DNA of 55,069 nucleotides from Geobacillus proteiniphilus (GCF_001908025.1 NZ_MQMG01000018.1:1-55069); one strand, 5' to 3'. Counted from the stretch's first letter, positions 8,521-17,365 are shown. A program made the numbers and translations. Notes: generated by a model not told the origin, from the letters alone.

Positions 8521-9396
8521 ATGAAACACGAAGGAAACGCTTTGCCACCTTACTTGCATATGGACAATGGAGAGCTCTGGCTCACCGAAGATGATCGCGA
8601 CAACTTAAAAATCAGCTATCGAATCAAAGAGGTGATTTTTGCCGAGCCGTCCGAGTACCAGCATGTGATGATTTTGGATTCGTACGATTTCGGCCGCATG
8701 CTCGTACTCGATGGCGTCGTGCAAACGACCTCGATTGACGGCCATATTTATAACGAAATGATTTCGCACGTGCCGCTGCAGTTTCATCCGGAAGCGAAGC
8801 GGGTGCTCATCATCGGCGGCGGCGACTGCGGCGCAGCTCGTGAGACGGCGAAATACGCTCATCTTGAAGCCATCGACATGGTGGAAATCGACGAAAAAGT
8901 CGTCCGGGCGTGCAAAGAGCATTTGCCAGCCGTCTCCGGCAACTTATCGGATCCGCGCGTGCGGTTTGTTTATGATGATGGCGTCGTGTTTGTGCAAGAG
9001 AAAGAAAACGTCTACGACGTCATTATGATCGACTCGTCCGACCCAGTCGGCCCAGCGGAAGCCTTGTTTTCACCGGAGTTTTACGCCAACGTCCATCGCG
9101 CGTTGAAAGCAGACGGGCTGATGGTCTGCCAAAGCCAGTCGCCGATTTTCCACTTGGATATTTTGAAGCGGACGTACCGCAATATTCGCGAACTGTTCCC
9201 GCATGTGCTTGTGTACACCGCCGTGGTGCCGACGTATCCAGGCGGACTGTGGAGCTTTACGATCGGCTCGAAACGGCCGCTCGATTTTCCGGTGCAGACT
9301 ACCATTCCAAATGACACGAAATATGTGAACGATGGGATCTTTCGCCAATGTTTCGCTTTGCCGGCATTTTTGCGTTCGGCGCTTGAGGTGGAATAA
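8521..9396 (+). CDS. speE: Spermidine synthase (polyamine aminopropyltransferase)
   Basis: A 291-aa aminopropyltransferase that moves the aminopropyl group of decarboxylated S-adenosylmethionine onto a diamine or agmatine-type acceptor. N-terminal beta domain to about residue 60, then a Rossmann methyltransferase-like fold: the nucleotide loop LIIGGGDCGAARET, acidic VEIDEKVV, the active-site segment MIDSSDPVGPAEALF, and PTYPGGLWSFTIGS. The usual loop is GGGDGG; here the second glycine pair is Cys-Gly, a mild deviation. The start is ATG 8521 with AAAGGAGGT upstream. It stands alone, with no speD, speA or speB beside it. Family is firm; exact acceptor is not visible. Confidence 0.9.
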   Translation: MKHEGNALPPYLHMDNGELWLTEDDRDNLKISYRIKEVIFAEPSEYQHVMILDSYDFGRMLVLDGVVQTTSIDGHIYNEMISHVPLQFHPEAKRVLIIGGGDCGAARETAKYAHLEAIDMVEIDEKVVRACKEHLPAVSGNLSDPRVRFVYDDGVVFVQEKENVYDVIMIDSSDPVGPAEALFSPEFYANVHRALKADGLMVCQSQSPIFHLDILKRTYRNIRELFPHVLVYTAVVPTYPGGLWSFTIGSKRPLDFPVQTTIPNDTKYVNDGIFRQCFALPAFLRSALEVE

Positions 9397-9409
9397 CGGC
9401 TTGGCATGG

Positions 9410-9448
9410 AAAAAGCTGTCCCTGCTTTGTGAGGGGACAGCTTTTTTT
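9410..9448 (+). terminator. Intrinsic terminator of speE
   Basis: AAAAGCTGTCCC/GGGGACAGCTTTTTTT stem-loop with T-run; 55 bases before the convergent acyl-CoA dehydrogenase stop. Confidence 0.88.
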
Positions 9449-9503
9449 GTGTCATTTGAGTGATCCTCTTTACGCTTTCTATTATTCCACCCGCTTTCTT
9501 GTT

Positions 9504-10682
9504 TCATTGCGCCGGTGGGTTGTGGGCCAGTGCCCGCTTGGCAAGCCATTGAAACGTCAAGTCATCCGCCGGCGGGTTGTGCAATCCAGCGCGGACGTCA
9601 CGGTAATGCCGCTGGAGCGGGTTGTCAGCAAACAAGCTTTGTCCGCCGACAATGCGCATCGCCCAATCGACGACTTCAAGCGCGGTATTGGTGGCGACCA
9701 ATTTGGCTGTTGCCAACTCCTCTTTCATCGCCATCCGTTTTTCCGGATAGCGATCCCATAAGTCGGCGACCACGTACAGGAAATGGCGCGCATGGGTGAG
9801 GCGCCATTCCATTTCAGCGATTTTCCGCTGCACTTCGGGTGTTAGGGCGATTGGGTGAGGCAGGGTATTAGGCTGGTACGTCTGCGCAAAGCGAAGCGCC
9901 TCATTGTGCGCCGCAATGGCGATGCCTAAGTAACAAGCCGGCACGTGCAACAGCCATCCTTGCGCCGGAGCGGCTTCGTTCGCTTCTCCAAGCGTCTCTA
10001 CGAGCGCCTCTTGGTCGACTTCGACTTCTTCAAGAACAAGATCATCGCTGCGCGTCGCCCGCATGCCAAGCGTGTTCCACGTCGGCTCGATGCGGATGCC
10101 TGAAGCAGACATCGGCACGAGAAATTCACCGACCCGACCGTCTTCCATCGTGGCGGAAATCAATACGTAATCGAGCGCAGGGGCTAACGATGCAAATGTC
10201 TTTCGCCCCCGAAGCACCCAGCGGCCATGGCGAAAGACGGCCGTCGTTTCCGGTTTACCGCCGCGCGCCGGGCTGCCAGTTGTCCGTTCAGAGTGGGCGC
10301 TGTTGATGAGCGCGTGGCGGCAAACGACTTCTTTCGCCAAATGAGTGAGCACCGATTCCGGCCAGCGGCGAAGCAAAAATAAACGCATGAGAATGCTTGC
10401 ATGCCAGCCGAACGCCAAGGCGGTTGCCCCAGAGCCTTGGGCGATCGTTTCTTGCACGAGCACGAGCTCATAAAGCGACGCCCCTTGGCCGCCGTATTCA
10501 GTCGGGACGGTCAAGGAAAGGAATCCAGCCTCTTTTAAATCGGCAAAATCGGCAAATGGAAACGTTGCCTGTTCGTCATCATGCGCTGCCCGTTGGACAA
10601 ATCGTTCCGCAAGGCGACGCGCTTGGTTGTACAATTGTTGCTCCCGATCGGTCCGCACAAGCAAATGGTACAATTCGTTCAT
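9504..10682 (-). CDS. Acyl-CoA dehydrogenase family protein, YdbM-like
   Basis: A 392-aa flavoprotein of the acyl-CoA dehydrogenase superfamily. Visible: N-terminal helical domain with VPTEYGGQGAS, the middle beta domain with RHGRWVLRGRKTFASLAP and FLVPMSASGIRIEPTWNTLGMRATRSDD, and the C-terminal helical domain with IVGGQSLFADNPLQRHYRDVRAG. That last motif is shared with the DszC/SfnB/YdbM branch, so the substrate need not be a normal fatty acyl-CoA; a catalytic Glu is not obvious. The start is ATG 10682 with GAAGGGGAGA upstream; the extension to 10748 lacks a ribosome site. It lies 105 bases downstream of the aminotransferase gene on the same strand, with a TACAAT -10 in that gap, so separate or joint transcription is possible. 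Confidence 0.85.
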   Translation of the reverse strand: MNELYHLLVRTDREQQLYNQARRLAERFVQRAAHDDEQATFPFADFADLKEAGFLSLTVPTEYGGQGASLYELVLVQETIAQGSGATALAFGWHASILMRLFLLRRWPESVLTHLAKEVVCRHALINSAHSERTTGSPARGGKPETTAVFRHGRWVLRGRKTFASLAPALDYVLISATMEDGRVGEFLVPMSASGIRIEPTWNTLGMRATRSDDLVLEEVEVDQEALVETLGEANEAAPAQGWLLHVPACYLGIAIAAHNEALRFAQTYQPNTLPHPIALTPEVQRKIAEMEWRLTHARHFLYVVADLWDRYPEKRMAMKEELATAKLVATNTALEVVDWAMRIVGGQSLFADNPLQRHYRDVRAGLHNPPADDLTFQWLAKRALAHNPPAQ

Positions 10683-10786
10683 CGGTTCTCCCCTTCTTTT
10701 GGTCAAGATGCCTTTATTGTACCGAGTTCTGGCTAGGACTGAAAACAAAAACGCACGGGAAAATGACCGTCCTTGCTCTCGGAAGC

Positions 10787-12286
10787 TTAAAAGAGAAAGA
10801 AATGCCGAATGTACCGATCATCGTCACGGTGGACGAACTCATTTTTCCCAGCGTCGTACTCGTATTCCTCCTGCCAGCGGCGGCCATAGCGGGCGATTTG
10901 ACGGACGGCGCGGATGATCGCATACACTTCTTCGTTCGTCATCGTAGGATGGAGCGACAGACGCACCCATCCTGGTTTGGCGAGAGGATTGCCGTTTTTG
11001 ACTTCTTGAAGCAACACAGCGGATTGTTCCTTGTCGATGCCAAGCAAATAGTGGCCGTATGGTCCGGCGCAGGAACAGCCGCCGCGCGCTTGAATGCCGA
11101 AGCGATCATTCAGCAGTTTGACAACAAGGTTGTAATGCAATCCATCTATGACAAATGAGATGATGCCAAGACGGTCGTCCCGATGTCCTTCAAGCACGCG
11201 GACGCCGGGAGTGCTTTTCAACGCCGGCAAAAGAAGGGAAACAAGTTCCTTTTCGCGGGCGCGCATCTGTTTTACGTTCATTTGCTCTTTCAGCTGGATG
11301 GCCAACGCTGCCTTGATGGTTTGCCAAAACGGCGGTGTTCCGCCATCTTCGCGTTCTTCAATGGCTTGGATGTATTCATAGTTCCCCCACGGGTCGGTCC
11401 AATACACCGTCCCGCCGCCGGGGTGATCCGGAGCGTGCTGATGATAAAGACGGCTGTTAAAGAGAAGCACGCCGGCGCTGCCTGGCCCGCCGAGAAACTT
11501 ATGGGGGGAGAAATAAATGGCATCAAGCTGCTCCATTGGGTCGTCCGGATGCATATCGATGTGGACGTACGGAGCGGAAGCAGCAAAATCAACAAAGCAA
11601 AGGCCGCCATGCTCGTGCATGATTTTCGCCAGCTTATGATATGGGGTTTCCAACCCCGTGACGTTCGAGCAAGCAGTAAATGCACCGATTTTTTGCGGCC
11701 GATCTCGGTAGCGCTCCAGCAGCTCGCACAAATGGTCAAGATCGACATCCCCGTTCTCTGTCGGCCGGACCGCCACGACTTCCGCGATGGTTTCCACCCA
11801 TGGCAATAAATTCGAATGGTGCTCCATATGGGTGACAAAGACGACTGGCCGCTCCTCATCATGAAGGGACAAGCGGTGCTTCCACCGTTCCGGTACGCGC
11901 AAGCCAAGCAGACGCTGCAGCTTGTTGACGGCGCTTGTGGTCCCGGCGCCTTGCATGATCAAGACGTCGTTTTTCCCGGCATGAACGTGCTGTTTGATGA
12001 TTTCTTTTGCATAGCGATAGGCAAGCGTCGTTTTCGTTCCGGTCACATTCGATTCCGTATGCGTGTTGCCGACAAATGGACCGAGCTCATGCGTCAGCTT
12101 CTCTTCAATCGGCCGGTACAGCCGCCCGCTTGCCGTCCAGTCGGCGTAAATAAGCCGCTGTTCACCAAACGGCGTAGAAAACGGATGAAAGCGGCCGATC
12201 GTTCCATCGCGAAACGGCTGAAAATACGTCTCAAGCTCCCCGCGGCATGTATACACCGCATTGCCGATCACAGCGTGAATGGCCAT
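10787..12286 (-). CDS. Class V aminotransferase / cysteine desulfurase-like PLP enzyme
   Basis: A 499-aa fold-type I PLP enzyme. The cofactor lysine is in FSPHKFLGGPGSAG (about residue 264), preceded by the PLP-binding Asp in CFVDFAASAPY and by the AcHis-like HMEHHSNLLPW. RGGCSCAGPYGHYLLG carries cysteines where cysteine desulfurases have their active-site loop, but within a long form about 100 residues larger than SufS/IscS. Substrate unknown. The start is ATG 12286 with AAAGGGGG upstream. Neighbours suggest no pathway. Confidence 0.85.
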   Translation of the reverse strand: MAIHAVIGNAVYTCRGELETYFQPFRDGTIGRFHPFSTPFGEQRLIYADWTASGRLYRPIEEKLTHELGPFVGNTHTESNVTGTKTTLAYRYAKEIIKQHVHAGKNDVLIMQGAGTTSAVNKLQRLLGLRVPERWKHRLSLHDEERPVVFVTHMEHHSNLLPWVETIAEVVAVRPTENGDVDLDHLCELLERYRDRPQKIGAFTACSNVTGLETPYHKLAKIMHEHGGLCFVDFAASAPYVHIDMHPDDPMEQLDAIYFSPHKFLGGPGSAGVLLFNSRLYHQHAPDHPGGGTVYWTDPWGNYEYIQAIEEREDGGTPPFWQTIKAALAIQLKEQMNVKQMRAREKELVSLLLPALKSTPGVRVLEGHRDDRLGIISFVIDGLHYNLVVKLLNDRFGIQARGGCSCAGPYGHYLLGIDKEQSAVLLQEVKNGNPLAKPGWVRLSLHPTMTNEEVYAIIRAVRQIARYGRRWQEEYEYDAGKNEFVHRDDDRYIRHFFLF

Positions 12287-12371
12287 GTTTATTCCCCCTT
12301 TCCGCCATTTCGTCTATTTACAAAGTATGTCGCCTTCGGTGGTTCGGTCCAAAAAACGTGGGAAAGTTGAA

Positions 12372-12399
12372 AATGAAAAATCCGCCGTACAGGCGGATG
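12372..12399 (-). terminator. Intrinsic terminator of the thioesterase gene
   Basis: ATCCGCC/GGCGGAT stem with TTTTTCATTTTC after it on the minus strand. Confidence 0.85.
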
Positions 12400-12416
12400 A
12401 TATTCCACTCCCTTTT

Positions 12417-12866
12417 TTACTCCCTTTTTTTGCACGATAACGGCGAAATCGTTTCCCCCACGGACGGCACAAGGTATTCGGCAAGCATGGTCCGCAAGTC
12501 ATCAGGCAACGGTTCGCTCGTTTGGGTTTGGAAATTGAAATGGACGACCGCTGCCTCTCCGATGGCGATCAGTCTTCCTGTTTCCTCTTCCATGATGCGA
12601 TGAATGCATTGAAAGCTTTTATTGCCGATCCGGGAGACATTGGTTTCCACGCGCAATCGTCGTCCGAAGAATCCTTGGTTGATAAAATCGCACTTGGTGG
12701 AAGCTAAAATAAAATGCCAGTCGTCCGTTCGCCCGCCGTAACGCAATTCATCAAACAGGCGGGTGCGCGCTTCTTCTAAATAAATAAAATAGCTAATGTT
12801 GCTTAAATGTCCGAGCGCATCAGTTTCACAAAAGCGTGGGTTGACGGTAATGATGTGCGTCTTCAT
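12417..12866 (-). CDS. Acyl-CoA thioesterase, hotdog fold (4HBT)
   Basis: A 149-aa hotdog thioesterase. ETDALGHLSNISYFIYLEEAR is the family signature with the catalytic acid and the DALGH/N region, and KCDFINQGFFGRRLRVETNV is the second strand block. Probably cleaves acyl-CoA in the cytoplasm. The start is ATG 12866 with GGAAGAGGGAG upstream. It is transcribed alone from a strong promoter at 12985-13013 with a palindrome just downstream of the -10, so repression by a TetR-type regulator is likely; TetR regulators often control fatty-acid genes in bacilli. The regulator gene is not in this window. Confidence 0.88.
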   Translation of the reverse strand: MKTHIITVNPRFCETDALGHLSNISYFIYLEEARTRLFDELRYGGRTDDWHFILASTKCDFINQGFFGRRLRVETNVSRIGNKSFQCIHRIMEEETGRLIAIGEAAVVHFNFQTQTSEPLPDDLRTMLAEYLVPSVGETISPLSCKKRE

Positions 12867-12958
12867 TTCTCCCTCTTCCTTTCTTGCCTTTTTTTGCCCC
12901 TTTCGCCCACAATATTCGTTTGGGTGAGCATTGGGCGGGAGCAAGTTTGATTTGTAGC

Positions 12959-12974
12959 TACCAACTAGTCAGTA
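12959..12974. promoter_or_regulatory. TetR-type operator candidate
   Basis: TACCAACTAGTCAGTA is an inverted repeat (TAC..ACTAGT..GTA) lying 10 bp downstream of the -10 element of the thioesterase promoter, i.e. across the transcription start. Confidence 0.5.
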
Positions 12975-12984
12975 TGTTGTTTTT

Positions 12985-13013
12985 ATCATACTCCGATTGG
13001 TTTGGATATGCAA
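12985..13013 (-). promoter_or_regulatory. Sigma-A promoter of the thioesterase gene
   Basis: On the minus strand TTGCAT (13013-13008), 17-bp spacer, TATGAT (12990-12985). Confidence 0.75.
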
Positions 13014-13030
13014 TTGTTTTGTTTTGGATT

Positions 13031-13053
13031 ATTGATTATTTAGAACATTGTTT
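13031..13053 (+). repeat. Direct repeat copy A, right of thioesterase promoter
   Basis: ATTGAT(T)ATTTAGAACAT(T)GTTT; 21 of 23 bases equal copy B at 14776-14798, and both copies are followed within 4-5 bases by TATAAAAT. The two copies flank the nhaC-like gene in the same orientation. The remainder of the 12867-13292 gap holds the thioesterase promoter and no supported gene. Confidence 0.6.
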
Positions 13054-13255
13054 GTGATATAAAATGTTGTGACGAATCCAGTACGTCGCCGCGAAAGGAT
13101 GAAAATCTCTTTCAATTAAGTTGAATTTTTGGTTTACACTTCGCCGATTGCCTGACACATTAGATTGCATCCGCATGTATCGAAGTGCAAATGGTAACGA
13201 ACAATTGGAAATTCTTTATTGGAACCTATATAGTTTTGACATTTTCAGGGTAGAT

Positions 13256-13295
13256 AAAAAAAGCCCGGCGAGGGCAGACGGGGCGTCTGCGGTCA
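13256..13295 (-). terminator. Intrinsic terminator of the nhaC-like gene
   Basis: GCAGACG/CGTCTGC stem followed by a GCCGGGC segment and TTTTTTTATC on the minus strand, starting at the gene's stop. Confidence 0.7.
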
Positions 13296-14705
13296 ACCGG
13301 CCCAAAGCGGCAAAAGAACGTATCCAACGAGCGACACGCCGGCGCAAAGGAGAGAGAGGCGCAATTTGTATTTCGCATAGCTCATCAAGTCCATATCCAT
13401 AATGGCTGCGGTCGTGATCGTCGTATCACCAAGCGGCGAAGCAAAGGCGCCAAACGTCCCGCTCGCAAACACGGCGCCGACTGTCACCTCGAGCGGCGCC
13501 CCGGTCGCATGGGAAAGCGTGACGCCAAGCGGCATCAAAATGCCCCACGTTCCCCATGAAGAACCGATAAAGTATGATAAAAACGATCCGACCAAAAACA
13601 CGGCCGCTGGCACGAATGCCCCCGGCAGCCATGTGCCGAACGTCGACGACACGTACTCCGCAAATCCGAGTTCCCCCGCCACCGCCGAGACCGCCCATAC
13701 GAGAACGAGCATGCCGATCGGCGCCATCAGCTCGTTTCCTCCGGCAAAAAAGTGGTACGTCAACTCTGAGAGCGATTGTCGGCGCCACAAATAAAACATC
13801 ATCGACAAAAGGATGGTCACAAACAGCGCCAACAGCATCGCCCATGTCGCATCGGCCGCGGAAAACGCCTCCCACCAATTCTCTGCCCCGCGTTTCCTCC
13901 CGTCGTACACGAAAAAGGCAAACGTCAGCGCGATTAACAGCGCCAGCGGGACAAACAAGTGCAACGGCTCCCCGTTGATCAGCGCCAGCTCCTTGCGCAA
14001 TCCGAGCCCGTGCAGTGTATTCGTTTCCCCTTCTCCTTTTTTCGCCCGCGGTTTGCCGATCCGGATGTTCAACATCGTCGTCAACACCCCGACGGCCAGA
14101 GCGACAATCGCAAACAAGTTGTACGGCAGGCTGCGCAAAAACACGTCATACGGCGATTCATGAATGTCGTTTTGCTCAAGCGCCGCGGCGACAACAGAAG
14201 TCATAAAGCCGACGAACGCTGTCGCCGCTGGCAAAAGCACGATGATCGGCTCGGTCGAGACGTCGATCATGTACGCCATGCGGCGGCGGTCGATGCGAAA
14301 CTGGCGAAGGACCGCTTTCATCACTGGTCCAAGGAGCATAATGCGAAACATCGGCATAAAAAACGTCACCGGCACCGTCAGCCAAACGAACAACAAAATC
14401 CCCCGCTTCGAGCGGATGCGGCCGGAAAGTCTCTCGACAAACCCTTTGATCCCGCCGGTAATTTGCATCATGCCGACAAGCGAACCGAACAAATACAAAA
14501 ACGCGGCCACCTTCATATGCTCCGGATCGGTCAGGGCGTGAAGAACAGCGGAAACAGCGCGCTCAATCGCGCCGACAGCCGACCACTCAAGGCAAAACGC
14601 TCCGACGAGCAATCCGGCCACGAGGCCGGGCAAAATTTCTTTCAGCCATACCGCCAACGGAATGATGAGCAGAAAAGGCAACAGCGACCACCATGTTCCT
14701 TCCAC
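13293..14705 (-). CDS. Na+/H+ antiporter, NhaC family
   Basis: A 470-aa integral membrane protein with about 11-12 hydrophobic segments. Typical NhaC/ion-transporter superfamily features: paired hairpins, FMPMFRIMLLGPVMKAV, VSTEPIIVLLPAATAFVG, SSWGTWGILMPLGV, and ASGTFGAFASPLGDTTITTAA near the C-terminus, which is the conserved polar ion path. Expected role: exchange of Na+ (or an organic acid/amine) for H+ across the cytoplasmic membrane. The start is GTG 14705, with AAAGGAGG 7 bases upstream. It is monocistronic between two terminators, and the gene is bracketed by a 23-bp direct repeat (13031 and 14776). Substrate is not readable from sequence. Confidence 0.85.
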   Translation of the reverse strand: MEGTWWSLLPFLLIIPLAVWLKEILPGLVAGLLVGAFCLEWSAVGAIERAVSAVLHALTDPEHMKVAAFLYLFGSLVGMMQITGGIKGFVERLSGRIRSKRGILLFVWLTVPVTFFMPMFRIMLLGPVMKAVLRQFRIDRRRMAYMIDVSTEPIIVLLPAATAFVGFMTSVVAAALEQNDIHESPYDVFLRSLPYNLFAIVALAVGVLTTMLNIRIGKPRAKKGEGETNTLHGLGLRKELALINGEPLHLFVPLALLIALTFAFFVYDGRKRGAENWWEAFSAADATWAMLLALFVTILLSMMFYLWRRQSLSELTYHFFAGGNELMAPIGMLVLVWAVSAVAGELGFAEYVSSTFGTWLPGAFVPAAVFLVGSFLSYFIGSSWGTWGILMPLGVTLSHATGAPLEVTVGAVFASGTFGAFASPLGDTTITTAAIMDMDLMSYAKYKLRLSLLCAGVSLVGYVLLPLWAG

Positions 14706-14775
14706 GTCGGCGCCTCCTTTGCGATGATGTTGTTACCAAGAAGGATAGCCATAATGTAGTTTTTTTATGATTTTC

Positions 14776-14798
14776 ATTGATGATTTAGAACATAGTTT
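14776..14798 (+). repeat. Direct repeat copy B, upstream of nhaC-like gene
   Basis: ATTGAT(G)ATTTAGAACAT(A)GTTT with TATAAAAT after it; see copy A at 13031-13053. It lies in the promoter region of the nhaC-like gene. Confidence 0.6.
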
Positions 14799-14827
14799 TA
14801 CTTATAAAATTTATGTTGCCCGTGCAA

Positions 14828-14861
14828 ACAAAAAAGCCGCGCTGCGGTTTGCAGCGCGGCC
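14828..14861 (-). terminator. Intrinsic terminator of the tre operon
   Basis: GCCGCGCTGC, GGTTT loop, GCAGCGCGGC: a perfect 10-bp stem followed on the minus strand by TTTTTTG. It ends treR/treP-treA-treR transcripts. Confidence 0.92.
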
Positions 14862-14916
14862 CACTTCCATCCGCCCCGGACTGGCTCCCAAACAACCTGG
14901 GGCACAGACGGCGTTG

Positions 14917-15630
14917 TCATTTCCGGCGCGCAAAATCGACAAATCGGAACTTGTCGAGCCGGTGACGCGATTCCGTGTATTGAAACAATGCAGCATCGCT
15001 TAAATACACGTAGTTTTTGACGACAACGACGCGGTCATCGCCATGCAAATCCAAATAGCGCCGGTCTTCGTCCGTCGCTTCGTCGACCGATATTTCTTTT
15101 TTCGCAAAGCTGATCGGCAAATGCAGCTTCGTTTCCAAATATTCATAAATCGAGTCTTCGCAAATCTCTTTGGTCAATAGCGGCACATGCTTTTTCAGAA
15201 AAAAGTCTTTATCCAAAATAATCCGCTCTCCGCCGATTTCACGGACGCGCACGACTTTCCACACTTCGTCTTTGCTTGAGGCGCGCAGATGCTGCCTGAG
15301 CTCGCGATCCGGCTTGATGATCGCCAGTTCATGCACGATCGTCCGCACCGGCTGCTTCATCGTCTGCGCCAGTTCTTTAAAGCTGACCAATCCGGATACG
15401 GGAAAGTCATATTTGCCGACGTCAAGGACGATAGATCCTTTTCCTTTCATTTTTTGGATATAGCCGTGCTCGGACAACAAATGGAGCGCTTTGCGAATCG
15501 TCTCGCGCGACGTCTCATATCGGTCGGCGAGCTCATGTTCCGATGGCAGCTTGTCGTACGCCTTCCATTCTCCGCGGCGGATGCGGGAAATGAGATCATG
15601 GTAAATGGTTAAATATTTGTTTTCATGCAT
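14917..15630 (-). CDS. treR: Trehalose operon repressor, GntR family
   Basis: A 237-aa GntR/HutC regulator (B. subtilis TreR has 238). Residues 1-70 are the winged helix with KLPSEHELADRYETSRETIRKALHLL and GYIQKMKGKGSIV; residues 80-237 are a UTRA effector domain that binds trehalose-6-phosphate in the B. subtilis protein. The start is ATG 15630 (MHENKY) with GCGGTGAT upstream; the long in-frame extension lies inside treA. It is the third gene of treP-treA-treR, 22 bases after treA. Its probable targets are the two TTGTATATACAA palindromes at 18951 and 18980. Confidence 0.93.
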   Translation of the reverse strand: MHENKYLTIYHDLISRIRRGEWKAYDKLPSEHELADRYETSRETIRKALHLLSEHGYIQKMKGKGSIVLDVGKYDFPVSGLVSFKELAQTMKQPVRTIVHELAIIKPDRELRQHLRASSKDEVWKVVRVREIGGERIILDKDFFLKKHVPLLTKEICEDSIYEYLETKLHLPISFAKKEISVDEATDEDRRYLDLHGDDRVVVVKNYVYLSDAALFQYTESRHRLDKFRFVDFARRK

Positions 15631-15652
15631 AAGAATCACCGCTTGTATTGTA

Positions 15653-17344
15653 TCACGGCCGGCGCAAAAGATAAACAACCGATTCGTATGGGCGCAGTTG
15701 CATGCGGCGAAAATCGGCCGGCGCGTCCGAATAATTGGCAAGCAGCAGTTCTCCCGTATAGCCATCGGCTCCCGCTTCTTTCGGCAGCGTGAACGTCGTT
15801 TCGACTGGATAAAAATTGTTGACAACAAGCAGTTTTTCCCCATCGCCATGACGCATATAGGCGAAAATATACGGATCGTCCGCAAGCAGCAGCTCATAGC
15901 GCCCGGTCGTAATGAGATCATACTGTTTGCGCAACTCAATGAGCCGCTTATAGTGGTAGAAAATCGAGTCGCGGTCGGCGAGCGCCTGTTTCACGTTAAT
16001 GCGCCGGTAGTTGTCGGCGACGCGAATCCACGGCGTCCCGGACGTGAAACCGGCATGCGGGCTGTCGTCCCATTGCATCGGCGTGCGTGAATTGTCGCGC
16101 GATTTTCGCTGCAAAATCTCAAGCACTTCCCGCTCGCTTTTGCCTTGTTCTCGCAAAATCCGGTACATGTTGAGCGACTCAACGTCGCGGTAGTCGCGAA
16201 TATCGGTGAATTTCGGGTCCGTCATGCCGATTTCTTCGCCTTGGTAAATATAGGGCGTCCCTTGCATCAAATGGATCGTCGTCGCCAGCATTTTTGCTGA
16301 TTCTTTCCAATATGCCCCGTCATCGCCATAGCGCGACACGATGCGCGGCTGATCGTGGTTGCACCAAAAGAGCGCATTCCAGCCCCCACCTTCATACATC
16401 CGGACTTGCCATTCGGACAAAATGCGTTTTAAGGCAAGGAAATCAAATGGGGCGACTGCCCATTTTTCTCCGTTCGGGTAATCGACCTTCAAGTGGTGAA
16501 AGTTAAACGTCATATTCAGCTCACGGTGTTTCGGGTTCGTGTAGCGGATGCAATGATCGATCGTCGTCGACGACATTTCCCCGACCGTCATGACGTCATA
16601 TTTCGAAAACACTTCGCGGTTCATCTCTTGCAAAAACTCATGAATGCGCGGTCCGTCCGTATAAAAGCGGCGCCCGTCCCCCGGCGGCACCGAACCGTCG
16701 TCATCCGGGAAGCGCTGGTCTTTTGACAACAAGTTGATGACGTCAAGCCGAAAGCCGTCCACTCCTTTTTTGAGCCAAAAATGCATCATGTCATAAATGC
16801 GGCGGCGCAGCTCTTCGTTTTCCCAGTTCAAGTCCGCTTGTGTCACATCGAACAAATGCAAGTAATATTGGCCGGTTTGTTCGTCGTATTCCCACGCCGA
16901 GCCGCCGAATTTCGACTGCCAATTGTTCGGCGCTCCGCCGTCCGGCTTCGGGTCGCGCCAAATGTAAAACGAGCGGTATGGGTTCGTCTTCGAGGAGCGC
17001 GCCTGCTGAAACCATTCATGGTCGGTTGAGGTATGGTTGACGACCATGTCCATCACCAGCTTCATGCCGCGCGCATGCACTTCGTGAAGCAGACGGTCAA
17101 AATCGTCCATCGTTCCGTATTCGTGATGGATGCGGAAATAATCGCTGATGTCATAACCGTTGTCGCGCTGCGGCGACGCGTAGATCGGCGTCAGCCAAAT
17201 GACATCGACGCCCAGTTTTTGTAAATAATCGAGCTTCTCGATCACGCCCGGCAAATCGCCGATGCCGTCTCCATTCGTGTCGTAGAAGCTTTTCGGATAA
17301 ATTTGATAAACGACCGCTTTTTTCCACCAAGGGGTTGTTGACAT
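15653..17344 (-). CDS. treA: Trehalose-6-phosphate hydrolase (phospho-alpha-(1,1)-glucosidase)
   Basis: A 563-aa GH13 enzyme that splits imported trehalose-6-phosphate into glucose and glucose-6-phosphate in the cytoplasm. Conserved regions in order: MDMVVNHTS (region I), DGFRLDVINLL with the nucleophile Asp (II), MTVGEMSS with the acid/base Glu (III), FWCNHDQPR with the third Asp (IV). Length and start (MSTTPWWKKAVVYQIYPKSF) match bacillar TreA. The start is ATG 17344 with GAGGTGAAGAGAG upstream. It follows treP after 115 bases that contain a strong terminator-like hairpin, so it may be made in lower or regulated amounts relative to treP. Confidence 0.96.
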   Translation of the reverse strand: MSTTPWWKKAVVYQIYPKSFYDTNGDGIGDLPGVIEKLDYLQKLGVDVIWLTPIYASPQRDNGYDISDYFRIHHEYGTMDDFDRLLHEVHARGMKLVMDMVVNHTSTDHEWFQQARSSKTNPYRSFYIWRDPKPDGGAPNNWQSKFGGSAWEYDEQTGQYYLHLFDVTQADLNWENEELRRRIYDMMHFWLKKGVDGFRLDVINLLSKDQRFPDDDGSVPPGDGRRFYTDGPRIHEFLQEMNREVFSKYDVMTVGEMSSTTIDHCIRYTNPKHRELNMTFNFHHLKVDYPNGEKWAVAPFDFLALKRILSEWQVRMYEGGGWNALFWCNHDQPRIVSRYGDDGAYWKESAKMLATTIHLMQGTPYIYQGEEIGMTDPKFTDIRDYRDVESLNMYRILREQGKSEREVLEILQRKSRDNSRTPMQWDDSPHAGFTSGTPWIRVADNYRRINVKQALADRDSIFYHYKRLIELRKQYDLITTGRYELLLADDPYIFAYMRHGDGEKLLVVNNFYPVETTFTLPKEAGADGYTGELLLANYSDAPADFRRMQLRPYESVVYLLRRP

Positions 17345-17365
17345 CTCTCTTCACCTCGTTCGTCG

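Noticed and set aside
13121-13402. 93-codon plus-strand frame in the thioesterase-antiporter gap
   Set aside because: Runs into the antiporter terminator and coding sequence; no ribosome site, no recognisable domain.
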